A program made the translations under genes and the position numbers. Source: Dermatemys mawii (taxonomy: Eukaryota > Chordata > Testudines > Dermatemydidae). Taken from it: a stretch of 64,000 bases of DNA. The notes beneath the pieces are model-generated. The model was given only the letters and a program-made list of their open reading frames with translations, had not been told where the DNA came from and did no database searches. Positions 35,240 through 46,011 of this stretch are shown one piece after another. Position 1 is the stretch's first letter. Each line of letters opens with the position of its first letter. The stretch is taken from positions 20,475,626 to 20,539,625 of the forward strand of contig ML677334.1 of assembly GCA_007922305.1 (NCBI GenBank), given 5' to 3'.

Positions 35240-37362
35240 CCATTTCTTACCAATTGTTACAGTGCTTCTCTCCTTTGGATCTCAAATACTATTCTGGAAG
35301 TTACTCACAGGCTACATGGTGATCATTAAGTAGCAGGAAGAACCCAGAAAGGCATAGCCATTGCAAATGTAAAAGGAATTTGGACAGATATTGGCAAACA
35401 ATCACATTGCTTCTATCAGATCGCCTCATGAAGGGTGCAGAAGAGCTGTTGAAAAATAGAATTTGCACCATATAACGTGCATACTACCATCTCCAAACTA
35501 TACAACTCATATAAAACTGGAAGACCCCATCAGGAATCATCATTTGCTTGCCACCTAGAAGTGGACAGAACACCTCAGTGACCTGCACTGTTGGGAAATT
35601 GTGACCTGTAGTTGGAACACAGCAGTAGAGGGAAGACTAGGGGGTGCTTTCTGGGTAAGGGGCTTGCTTCATGGTTGGGGCACATACGGATTGCTGGAGC
35701 TCAGCCACACCCACTAACTAGCATAATGTCCATCCTGGTTAGTCATCTGGGGTAGTTTGGAGCACATAACTAACATTTAGTTTTCCACGAAAACTTTTTT
35801 TTGAGGAACATTGGGGTTTTGATTGATTAAAAGTTTGTGGAATGTGTCTGCTTTCCTTGGAAAATTTTCATTTTTCATCAGGACGCCAAAAACCTGAACA
35901 CCAACATTTTTTGTCCCAAAACAATTTTTTTCCCCACGTTGTTTTGGCAGCCTCAATTATTTTATTATTTGGCAGTTTACAATTAACTTTTTAATTTTTG
36001 TTTCAGGATAAGTCAAAATATCCTACAGAAGCTGCCACCTCCCCAATTTTTCCAACCATCTGATTAGAGAACTTACCCCAGCATTGGGGATCCTCAAATG
36101 ACTAATTTGCATCTCCCTCCCCCTGCAATTCCAACCAATTCCCCTGAAATTTCATGTAGTATGACCCTTCCCAGATTTCCCAGAAAAAAATTACCTTGGG
36201 AAGACAAAGGGATTTATGGAGCCTGATTTTTCCACTTCTTGACATCTTTTATAGTCATTTATACCTGTGCTATGTAACATGCCACTGTTTTCACGTGGCA
36301 CTATTTCGCTCTCACTTTGCCCAGGTAAGGGCAGGGCAGTGGAGAATCAGACCCGTGGTGTTTAAGAAGTTCTTTGTCATTGTCTTTTGAGTACTTTCCT
36401 ATTTTTGAGAAAATCATTCTTCTGCCAAATGGGCTGCAAATGCCAAATGTATCTTGTTGTCCTTGCCGAGGAGAGAAGCTGTTTTTAGTGTGATTGCTTT
36501 GGGGGTGGGTGTTAGCAGGGGGAAATCACAGAGATACATGACAGAGGGTGGAGTCAGCTGGCAGTCTTTGTCAAAGTGTGCACAGCAAGGGGCCCAAAAT
36601 AGGGGAGGGGAACAAAGATGTCTGTGTGGCTTCTTTTTGCCCTCAGTCCTAAAACAGGTTGTGGATAAAGGTTTGTTCCTGGAGCATAAGGGTGCAACAG
36701 AAATCAATCCTCCCACTTCTATCCATAAGAATAGCATCATGGTCCTTCTGCACATCACATAACTCTGATATACAACACTGTGTGCTGGGACTATATTCCC
36801 TTCATCATTTTTACTTTGGGTAGATATAGATAGGAACCAAAATAAAAAGTGGCTCCCAGCCATGGCTCAAGGAACCCCTGCCATAAACTAAAAAAAACAT
36901 ATACAACTAAATAGCCAGCAGAACGCAAACCTCTCTTCCCATTCCTCACCCTTATTTAAAACCACTGGGAAGAGAGAGAAGAAGGCATGAAGCTAGCTAG
37001 TAGAGCTAGTCAGAAAATAAAATTTAATTGCCTGCAAAAATGGGATAGCTTGACATTTGTTTTCATTCAGAATCAGAACAAAATTTCCCTTTGAATGTAA
37101 ATTCTGAAAAATTTCTACAACAAAAACCTAACATTTTAGTTTGACAGTGCACATAATTCAGTTTTGATGCTTACACAATATAACAGCTAAAATAACTATT
37201 GTAGATAACTAAAATCAATATTCAGTATTAGGAAATATAAAAGTCAGAATGAAATATTTCAAATGATAATGTTAGAATGAAATGTATTTATTTTATTGAA
37301 ACAAAAAAGATTCAACATTATCAAAACATTGAAGTAGGCACATCCCCACAGAATGTTTAGAT
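35240..37362. other. Intergenic, mostly unrecognised
   Basis: No coding gene. T-rich decayed repeat copies lie near 35780-35945 and 37040-37140. Frames over 36414-36863 and 36454-36762 have no recognisable domain. Confidence 0.45.
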
Positions 37363-37586
37363 CAGTGGTTCTGAAACTTTTGTACTGGTGACCTCTTTCA
37401 CATAACAAGCACAGTATGCGATCCTCCTTATAAATTAAAACCACCTTTTTACATATTTAACACGATTATAAATGCTGGAGTCAAAGCAGGGTTTGGGGCG
37501 GCGGCTGACAGCTCTCGATCCCCCCATGTAATAACCTCATGACCTCTTGAGGGATCCTGCCCCCCCTCCCAGTTTGAGAATCCCTA
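37363..37586. mobile_element. Non-autonomous hAT-type DNA transposon, 224 bp, exact 8-bp TSD
   Basis: It begins CAGTGGTTCTGAAACTTTTG and ends CAGTTTGAGAATCCCTA, giving inverted termini. Both flanks are GTTTAGAT (37355-37362 and 37587-37594), an exact 8-bp duplication. The body words TTATAAATTAAAA and CCATGTAATAACCTCATGACC fit a hAT MITE common in reptiles (from memory). It has no transposase frame. Confidence 0.85.
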
Positions 37587-38547
37587 GTTTAGATATTGAT
37601 GAAACTGTATTGTCTAATGTAAACTGTTCCTTGAAGAATGCTTCTATCAATTCCAATAGATAGAAAGATGGATGAAAGAACAAGAATTGATTCTCTAATG
37701 ATAATGAGGTATTGGATCCAAAGTGTCTGTCTGATAACTGAGATAATGGGACCTGATCCTTGTTTACACCAAGTCTTGTTTATGCCACTTTGACAATGTA
37801 AAGGGAACTTAAAGTGGAAGTAAACTATATTTACTGTAAATTTATGTACATTCATGTTAAGGCCCCTCTGCACTGCTACAGTGGCATAAAAAGCCATAGT
37901 GCAAATTAAAATCTGGCTCAAAGTCTTCAGTTACTCCAGGCAGAAGTGTTCATTTTTGCTTGTCCTTCTTAGACCAATGTGGTTTATTAATTGCAGATAA
38001 TATTGCCTTTTCATTAGGGATATCAATTCTCCACATTTACTCTTATTGTCATATGCACTGCCTTTTTTTTTGAGTCTTTTTTTCCTGCCAGCTTTCCTAA
38101 TTGTATGTACAGATGTTCATTGAGAGAAATCATAAATTTAATTACTCGCCTGCTTGAATCATTGCTGCTAAGATTCCTCTCATAACATTTTTTAAAAAAA
38201 CATTGTAAAAACTAAATTAAAATTAAACAAATAATTTTTCATGATTTAAAATGGTATCATATTTTACTCATACCAACAAAGCCAGCCATTTCTGAGATAA
38301 AATTATCCACACTATCAGATTATTCAAATGACCCTATGACTTCCCTTGAGTTTTATTAAAGGTTGACAGCAGGATAAAGGCTGCCCAAGGATATCCAGTT
38401 GTATTGCTGTTATCTTAAAAGGCACCTGAAGGCTGCAGTGTTGCCTTGATTATCTACACACCTATAGAAAATATCTGCTTGATTTTTATGGGTGTACTCA
38501 GCACAGAATCACAAAAGAGACACTAAAGGCAGTCTCTGTGTGAGTTT
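37587..38547. other. Intergenic, AT-rich, nothing certain
   Basis: No gene. A GACCTGATCC-type palindromic family trace lies near 37745-37920. The rest is unrecognised. Confidence 0.45.
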
Positions 38548-38683
38548 CCCAGACCAGAAGAAGAGCTCTGTCTGGCTCAAAAGTTTCTCTTTCACTAACA
38601 GAAGTTGGTCCAATAACAGATATTGCCTCACCTGCCTGGTCTCTCTAATATCCTGGGAACGACAGCTATGACACCACTCATAG
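38548..38683 (+). repeat. Dispersed turtle-type repeat (AGACCAGAAGAAGAGCTCTG family)
   Basis: AGACCAGAAGAAGAGCTCTG is followed by ACAGAAGTTGGTCCAATAAC, AGATATTGCCTCACCTGCCT and GGTCTCTCTAATATCCTGGG. It is recognised from memory as a very frequent turtle/crocodilian interspersed repeat, possibly part of the same family as the copy at 22908. Class uncertain. Confidence 0.65.
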
Positions 38684-39910
38684 AGACTGTAAAAGGCAGA
38701 TGTGGGAAAAGAAAATTACTGAAGTGAGGACGGAAACAAAGAAGCCATAGCTTGCCTAGACAGTGTGATTTAAGAAAATGGAGGAAAATGATGCACCAGT
38801 CTGTAGATATTGTGCACGCTTCCCCTGACAATGTTTATACATTGTGTGCCTCTAACTGGAAAGAGGTCCGCCTTCTGGCAAGGATATTCAAGGAACTGAT
38901 GCCAAAATCTTTGGCCATTATTATCTCCAAAGATGATTAATTTATTTCAGAAACCTATGTGCTGTTTTCTACTGCACATTTTATGAGAAAAGAGATGGGA
39001 GGCCAAATGAGGTCTTACATGGGAATAGGCCACACAATTTTCTACGCATCCTGCTGGAGCAGGGAGGGGAGGAAAGGAGCGAAAGGGCAGACTTTATCTC
39101 CCCATCCTGTGGAGTAAACAGGGAGCATGCCCAGAAAATAACTTTGTAACACTACCAGGAACACAGAGTGCTCCTAGGGAGCCAGTGGCAAGTCCACCCA
39201 TCTGCTATGGTTGGTGAGCAAGGAAAGAAATGGGACGCTGCTTCTTGGATCTCTTGATCTCCCATGACAGTGTGACTCCACCCAGCCTTTATCTGACTCA
39301 AAAGACACCCATTGGGGTAGAGGGGAGCTGAATGTCATGGTGGGGGATTACACACAACATAATGTTGGCAAAGACACAAGAAGAAGGATGCTGGATTTTC
39401 TCACAGGCTTGCAGGGTGATGATGCCACATAGGTTGGCAATTCCTTAACCATACCGCATCCTCCTTGCTCAGCTATATTTCACAGCCCCAAACGTGCAGA
39501 GGACACTTTAGAATTGGAGGATGCTGCTGCTATCTGAGTTCCTTGCCTTCAACTGCCATACAAAATGTGTCCCATTTGTGCATTTATTTAATTCTCTCCA
39601 CACTATGCAGAGTTCTTTTTTCTGATGGGAGATGATCAGCGTCACAGAGATATTAGGATATTAGTATTTCCATATGACAGAGTTCACCACCTTGACCTAA
39701 ATTTTGGAAATAATTGTTTTTTGAAAAACCAGTCATTTAACAGACACATCTTCACCCATTGATCATGATTTGGAGAAGCTGCCAATACCACTTATGAATT
39801 CTGTGGGAGATTCTGAACTCTTTCTATGCACCTTCACTCAGCTGCAATCTCCATTTTGAATGTGGTAGCTAGTTACCTTTTCTGTGGTTTCTTTGCCCCC
39901 ATCTTGGGAT
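38684..39910. other. Intergenic, nothing recognised
   Basis: No gene or clear repeat is seen. Confidence 0.45.
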
Positions 39911-40158
39911 GAGGCCTGGTCTACACTGAAAATTTAGCTTGACACAGCTAAATTGCTCAGGATGAGTGACGTAGCTATGGCAACCTAACTCCAGGTCAAT
40001 GGAAGAATGCTTCTATTATCATAGCCACTGTCGCTACCATGACAGAAAATCATCTTCCTGTTGCTGTAGGAAGCATCTACATTATGGTGTTACTATGCTG
40101 GCATAGCGACAGCATCATAGCTGTGCTGCTGCAGCACCTGTAGTGTTGATGTGGCCTC
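39911..40158. mobile_element. MITE with GAGGCCTGGTCTACACT-type ends, 248 bp
   Basis: The left end GAGGCCTGGTCTACACT and the right end AGTGTTGATGTGGCCTC are inverted repeats matching at 13 of 17 positions. Internal partial symmetry is also seen (ACAGCTAAATTG, GCTATGCTGGCATAGC). It is probably a Harbinger-like or hAT-like non-autonomous element. The target duplication is not clear. Confidence 0.55.
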
Positions 40159-40184
40159 AGATTCTAAGGTGTAGTGACATGGGG

Positions 40185-40955
40185 CTCACAACAGCTGCTT
40201 GTTAAGGACTATAAACACCTGAATGGACCTCATCTAGGGAGAACAAAAGAAAAATCTACCTCCTAGGGGAAACCAGTTCTCTCCAAATCCCTTCAACAGG
40301 GGCCCGGAGAGTGGAAATTCCCCAAGCAGGATGAAGAAACAGGTGACCAAACCAGAAGGTTATAAAAGGGCTCACAGGGGAGAGACTCACAGAAATTGTG
40401 GGCAGCAGCTGATCCATTTGGGGTCTTTAGCCATTTTTACTCACCCCAGATGAGGGAAGCTGCTATAGGAGCCTAATGAGGTAGGGATGAGTCCCTTCCT
40501 ATCTGGACCCAGATGGCTTCCAAGGGAAGGGTGAGTTAAAGAGAGGGATATTGAGTTCTGGAAGTTTATTATTTTCTGCATGATCCATACTCTGTGTATT
40601 TCTCGTGCTTAAATAGAGAGCAATAGTGTGTTATAAACTTGTGCAAAATAGCTGTGCTTTTCATGTGTCACAGCTACCACATGCCCTTTGAGGTAAACCA
40701 GACGGCTCACACCTTGGAATGGAGTTCTGGGACAGGGTGTGTAGAAGCTATGGAGAGAGTCAGAGGAGTCAGCACTGGCTCAGGGGCTGGGCAGCTCTCA
40801 GGAGGGAGTACGAGACAGAAGATTTATGCCCCAAGAGTTTGCCCAAGACAGAGACAGTGCCTGGGCTCCATTCAGACTTTGAAGGCTTAAAATACCTGGG
40901 ATCCCTCACAACAATCTGGTGAGTGGCCAAGAGAGGATGTTCAACAGGACCTGTG
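40185..40955 (+). mobile_element. Possible LTR-like remnant
   Basis: A TATAAAAG box at 40361 follows a GC-richer purine stretch. The block ends GGACCTGTGACA. The layout resembles other LTR-like copies here, but no target duplication, no clear left end and no coding frame were found. Confidence 0.3.
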
Positions 40956-41258
40956 ACACCATTTCCATTTGAGTCCGTTGAGATGCTGCCTGGAAGTCCT
41001 CCTAGAGCTGGTGAAATAGGCCAGGATTTTGCAGCTTGGATGCTGAAAAGTATTTGTGTCCATATTTGAGCATCTGAATTTTCAAGCACCACATTTTCAG
41101 AGGGTCCAAGCATTTTCAACGCAGGAGTTGTGGGTTCTCAACACCCACAGAAGTCAGGCCACTTATTTATTTATTTCCCTTTGCACTATTCACCCAGCTC
41201 TAGTCCTTTTGTTCAATGAAAATCTGGTAAGAAATATTTAATCTTAAAGAAAAGTGAA

Positions 41259-41332
41259 GGCCTGATCCAAAGGCTATTGAAATCAATGGAAAGATCTTTC
41301 CATTAACTTCAGTAGGCTTTGGATCAGACCCC
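41259..41332. repeat. Near-perfect palindromic element, 74 bp
   Basis: The left arm GGCCTGATCCAAAGGCTATT, then GAAATCAATGGAAAG, is mirrored by CTTTCCATTAACTTCAGTAG, then GCTTTGGATCAGACC. It would form a hairpin of about 35 bp with a tiny loop. It is the clearest member of the dispersed palindromic family. Confidence 0.8.
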
Positions 41333-41769
41333 AAATAAACAAAATCCTGGATTGCCACCTACAGTGATAATGGCTCTTTGTTCTGCCTTTTAATGAGTAA
41401 TGATTATGTTGTGAAAAGCCTTATGCAACTTTTGGCATAGTTACACATCATATACTAGGCCTACTAGATGTGTGTAGTCTTAGGAACACTTGGCTGGTTT
41501 CTTGAGTTGTGTAACAAATAATTACGGAATCTTGCTGAGCCTTGCTTCATTATTACAGGGCTTCAGGCTCTTACCGCCAATAACTCTGCATGCTTGTTAA
41601 TATTTAAGCTATCGTGTAGTTTGGGTAAGTAGTCAGGATATTTTTGTCTTTCATTTTAGCTTTGGTAACAAAGATTAGTGGGTTGGGATTGAGGGAAGAG
41701 TGCAGTAGACATTACATTCTTCTGATGGCATATTTTCCTGCTATAATTCTTTTTTGCTGATATATACAT

Positions 41770-42014
41770 AAAAGAACTAGATAAATTCATGGAGGGTAGG
41801 TCCATCAATGGCTATTAGCCAAGATGGGCAAGGATGGTGTCCCTAGCCTCTGTTTGCCAAGAGCTGGGAATGGATGGCAGGGATGGGTCACTTGATGATT
41901 ATCTGGTCTGTTCATTTCCTCTGGGGCACCTGGCATTGGCCACTCTCAGAAGACGGGACATTGGGTTATATCAACCTTTGCTCTGACCCAGTATGGCCAT
42001 TCTTATGTTCATAA
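41770..42014 (+). mobile_element. CR1 LINE 3' end fragment
   Basis: It starts inside the ORF2 C-terminus (ACTAGATAAATTCATGGAGG codes for LDKFME, then RSINGY and stop). It continues with the CR1 3' UTR words TGGCATTGGCCACTCTCAG, CTCTGACCCAGTATGGCC and ATTCTTATGTTC. The same tail, on the other strand, ends the large CR1 at 52001. It is a typical 5'-truncated insertion. Confidence 0.85.
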
Positions 42015-42211
42015 GTGAGACAAAGGTCTTCCAAAGACGCTAGTATTCTTATTTCTTAAGGAAGCAAATGATAAATCATTTGGCAAAACCCTGCTCTTTA
42101 ATAAGGCAGCTTAAGCAGCCAAGAAACATAGTTTACATGACTCAAATCTTTCCTACATATACATGGGCAACTTTCAAATGCCAGTCCTGACTGATTAAAA
42201 CTCTGTATTAA

Positions 42212-42277
42212 GGGCCTGAGTCAAAACCCATCTAAGTCAGTGGAAAGCTAGTCACTGACATCAATGATTCAGGCCCT
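42212..42277. repeat. Palindromic element, 66 bp
   Basis: GGGCCTGAGTCAAAACCCAT is mirrored by ATCAATGATTCAGGCCCT, with GTCAGTGGAAAGCTAGTCACTG between. Member of the dispersed palindromic family. Confidence 0.6.
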
Positions 42278-42280
42278 AAA

Positions 42281-42592
42281 GATATGTCTACACGGCATTT
42301 TGAACTGAGCAGGAGTAAGCCTCCCAGTTTGGGTTGACAGATGTGGATTAGTGGGGCTCACACTAGCACTTTAAAAATAGCTGTCTAGACAGCACTTGGA
42401 AGTCACAGGTCAGAGGCGCCCCCCCACCCCGCTTCAGAGCTTGAGCTACAGCATGAGTCACTACTTCAAAGTGCTGTCTACATTGTTCGTTGTAGAGCAC
42501 TAACGTGAGCCCTCCTAGTCCCACTAGCCTGGGTCTGCCAGCCAGGCCCAGGAGGCTCATTCCCACTTGTTCCAAGTGCTGTGAGACATATC
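42281..42592. mobile_element. MITE with GATATGTCTACAC ends, 312 bp
   Basis: The left end GATATGTCTACACGGCA and the right end TGCTGTGAGACATATC are inverted repeats with one gap. A second nested pair, GGGCTCACACTAGCAC and GCACTAACGTGAGCCC, lies inside. CTAA is found at both flanks, one base off on the left. It is a non-autonomous DNA transposon without coding sequence. Confidence 0.65.
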
Positions 42593-42718
42593 CTAATTGT
42601 TCAGGCAGAGAATATCTGTACTATAGATCAGTGTGGATAAAACAGCACTTGTTTCTGATGCCTCTGATCTGTCCTGTGACACCTTAGAATCTCTTACTCT
42701 ACCTGGCCTAATTACAAG

Positions 42719-42840
42719 TAGAGTGACCAGACAGCAAGTGTGATAAATCAGGACTGGGGTGGGGGTAATAGGAGCCTATAGAAGAAAAAGACCCCAAAAT
42801 CGGGACTGTCCCTATAAAATTGGGACACCTGGTCACTCTA
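42719..42840. mobile_element. Non-autonomous hAT-type DNA transposon, 122 bp, exact 8-bp TSD
   Basis: It begins TAGAGTGACCAG and ends CTGGTCACTCTA, a perfect 12-bp inverted pair. Both flanks are ATTACAAG (42711-42718 and 42841-42848), an exact 8-bp duplication. The body words GGGACTGTCCCTATAAAATT are recognised from memory as a reptile hAT MITE. It has no coding capacity. Confidence 0.9.
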
Positions 42841-43140
42841 ATTACAAGACACATCCTTCAATTATTTCATTTATCTCATTCACCTGGGAGCCTGTTATCT
42901 CTCTTCAGGACCAGACAAACACATCTGTGTTGTCTCCCTCAGCATATCTCAATCAAAGCTCCAATTTGAGGATAATTTTAAAACCTTCTGCATGTCTCCA
43001 GAGCAGATAAGATAGTGCCCAGTCATGGCACTTCTGGTGGGCAAGGCTAGGAGGTTGCTATGCTCAGAACTCAAAATAGCCCAGATATGGCAGGTGGAAG
43101 GCTCTATGGATGACACTTTCAAATTAGCTCATTGTTAGCC

Positions 43141-43520
43141 TGTCAGGGGCCAGCCTGCAGTAGAGCGGGTCTGCTGGTAACCTAATGAGCACAGCTGGCT
43201 TGATAACAGCTATCTAATTGACCGAGTCATCTGAGAGGCTGCAGGAGTCAGCAGGCTGATACTTAAGCACAGAAGCAGCAGTAGCTGCCTACTAGCTGCT
43301 CAATGTGCTCCTTGCTTGTGGCTGTGCTTGTTCCTACTCTGGCTGTCTCTGTTCTAGTCTGTAACTGTTCCTGACTCAGCTCTGTCCTGGCTTCTTCCCC
43401 TTGGTTCTGATGCTTGGCTATGCCTTTGAACTGTGACTTTGGCATAGGCTTTGGCTTCTGACTCCTGGCTCTGACCTTTGGCTTTGCTACAGGAGCCCTT
43501 GCCTGGATTCGGCTCTAACA
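43141..43520. mobile_element. Possible LTR-like remnant
   Basis: The block opens TGTCAGGGGCCAGCC and closes GGCTCTAACA, with CTTAAG/TACTTAAGCAC as a weak promoter-like word. CT-rich degenerate repeats (GGCTTTGGCTTCTGACTCC) fill the right half. No target duplication and no frame, so this is tentative. Confidence 0.3.
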
Positions 43521-43929
43521 GGTATAAATGTAATTCCAGGCATTAGGACAGACTGCCCATGACTAGGTCGCTGACATAGTCTAACTCTGTTTCCATAAAA
43601 ATCAAGGGTAAAATTCCCATTGACTTCAATAAGATTGGAGTTCAGGCACTGTTGAGTGCTTCTGATGACTCCAACCATGTCTCACTGAAGGCAATGGGAA
43701 GATGTCCCAGATCTAATGGTTACATATAGCCCTGAAGTATCCTATGAAAGCCCAGGTATACCTGGCTTTTGAATTGCATAGCAAAGATCTCACATCGGGG
43801 CACAGTTAGGTGACACTAGTAGAGGTGGAAGTTTGAGATGATTCAGGATTAACTGTGATGGTTCTAAGGTTATCCAGGACTGTAAATCACCTCAATACAC
43901 CTTGATTGCTTCTATCACTGGGTAGTTTT

Positions 43930-44870
43930 GCTTATGCTTAGCTGGGTGTTAGCTCCCTGCCAGTATCACACTGTTAGCCATTCAAGCACTATCCTGTGGG
44001 CTATACCAATCCTTCCTTTTCCTTGCAGTTTAACGATAGGTGAACCCCACTCCTCAAATCCCTTTGAAGAATTCCTCTGTGATATCTAGCCCCTGATGCT
44101 GACTCCTTACAGGATTACCCAACCATCTTGTCTGATTCAATACAGGATCAGCACTTTGTTTAATATAGCACTTAAGTATATTTATAGTGAAAACAAGAAT
44201 AAATTTATTATCAGATTCAAGTGATAGTGACTAAGAATATTGGAAACAAACGTTTACATATAAAATAAAACCATAACTTGCTTTTCTAGAAAGTAAACTT
44301 GCCTAACAGGTTAACCTCCTGTATAAAGAAGTTTTGTCTCATCCAAAGTCTTTGGCAGCTTTTTCAACCAAGGCTGGTTGTGATCTCATTTTTGTGAATA
44401 TAAACGTACTGTTTGTTTACTTCCTAGTTGCAGGATGAAGGAATGTCATCTTTTCCTTCCAGATATATACCCCAAATTTATTGTGTTTACTCCTAAGCTG
44501 AATAATCAACCCATAGCTTTTTTCTCCTGTTTGCTGCTTCCCTGTTGAGTTCACATCTTTTTGGTAAGATTTGACTTAATATGTAAATAGGCATCCATTG
44601 TGTTGGTTAATTTACATCCTGACACAAAGAGAGGTGAATAAACATCTGACAGAAAACCTATTTTTAATCTTTGCTGGTGACTAATACTTTGATACTGACT
44701 CTAAGAACATATTTCCAGTATGTGTACATAACTCCTTATTTAGTATTTGTACATGCATTCCACAATGATATTAATAACCAGCATGACATGGGCTTTCATT
44801 TGCAAACTCAGACATTCTTTGGTGAGCCAGAATGTACATCCTAGACTTAGAGCTGTAAGTTAAGCATATG
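43930..44870 (-). mobile_element. Probable LTR/retroelement-derived sequence
   Basis: Words such as TTATAGTGAAAACAAGAATA, TTTACATATAAAATAAAACC and CTAACAGGTTAACCTCCTGT are remembered from frequent turtle repeats. The stretch directly abuts the larger LTR at 44871 and may belong to a nested insertion. Ends and orientation are uncertain. Confidence 0.35.
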
Positions 44871-46011
44871 TGTGACAGGTTCGGCCACAGAGACCCCCTT
44901 GGGCCTGTCACTGACATGCTAGAATTATTTCTGAGCCTGTTCGCTGCCAGTTTGGGACTCCAGAGCCTTGTCTTGTTGAGCCAGACAAGCTACCTTGCTG
45001 CAACACAGACCCAGGGTCTGGTCCACACCCCCAAAGCTGCAGACTTAACTGAAAACAGCTCAGCAGGTTCCTTATGTCCAGCACCCAAGCACCCAGTTCC
45101 CAAAGGGATCCAACCCAAAATAAATCCATTTTACTCTGTATAAAGCTTATACAGGATAAATTCATAAATTGTCTGCCCCCTATAACACTGACAGAGGGAT
45201 ATGCACAACTGTTTGCTTCCCCAAGTATTAATCACTCTGGGTTTACTAATAAACAAAAGTGATTTTATTAAGTATAAAAAGGAGGATTTAAGTGGTTTCA
45301 AGTAATAATAAACAGAACAAAGTAAGTTACCAAGCAAAATAAACCAAAATACAGAAGTCTAAGCCTAATACATTAAGAAACTGTTTATAGATAATAATTC
45401 ACCCGCAGATGTTCCAATAAGCTTCTTTCACAGATTAGACTTCTTCCTAGTCTCGGCCTAGTTCTTTCCCCTGATACAGTCCTTGTTAGTTTCAGCAGAC
45501 ATCTTAGGTGGCAAGCAAGGGTTTTCTCATAACTGGGACCACCTTTGTGCTGCTCACCTCCTTTTTATAGCTTTGGCACAAGGCAGGAATTCTTTGTCTC
45601 TTTGGGTCCCTACACCTCTTCTAAATGGAAAAGCACCAGGTTTAAGATGGGTTCCAGTATCAGGTAACATGTTCACATGTCCTGTGAGACGCCGGCCTCA
45701 ATTCTTCTAGGGCTGGCCCACACATAGGAAGGGTTGCAAGTAAACAGAGCCATTTATAGGGCATTGATTCTGAAGCACCCTTAATGGCTTCCACTTAATA
45801 TGTTTGCATCAGTAATACAAGTTTATATCTTATTGTCCTAATTCCAGACATAGAGATAACACATGCAAACACATAGGATGAACACACTCAGTAGATTATA
45901 AGCTTTGTAATTATACCTTACAAGAGTCCTTTTGTATAAAGCATATTCCAGTTATATCATATTCACACTTATAAACATATTTCCATAAGACATATGAGGT
46001 GCAACATTACA
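44871..46011 (-). mobile_element. Turtle LTR-type repeat, about 1.1 kb, minus orientation
   Basis: On the minus strand it begins TGTAATGTTGCACCTCATAT and ends GAACCTGTCACA (TG...CA). A minus-strand TATA word (GCTATAAAAAGGAGG) lies near 45570, and AATAAA about 300 bases further on, near 45265, so U3-R-U5 order fits. Many stretches match a very frequent turtle repeat from memory. No coding frame and no clear target duplication. Confidence 0.6.

Noticed and set aside
36414..36863. 149-codon minus-strand frame
   Set aside because: There is no recognisable domain, no splice context and no homology I know. Overlapping opposite-strand frames of similar length suggest chance.
41259..41332. MicroRNA precursor at the perfect palindrome
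   Set aside because: The hairpin belongs to a repeated element family found many times in the window, and its loop is only a few bases, so a mobile-element relic is more likely.
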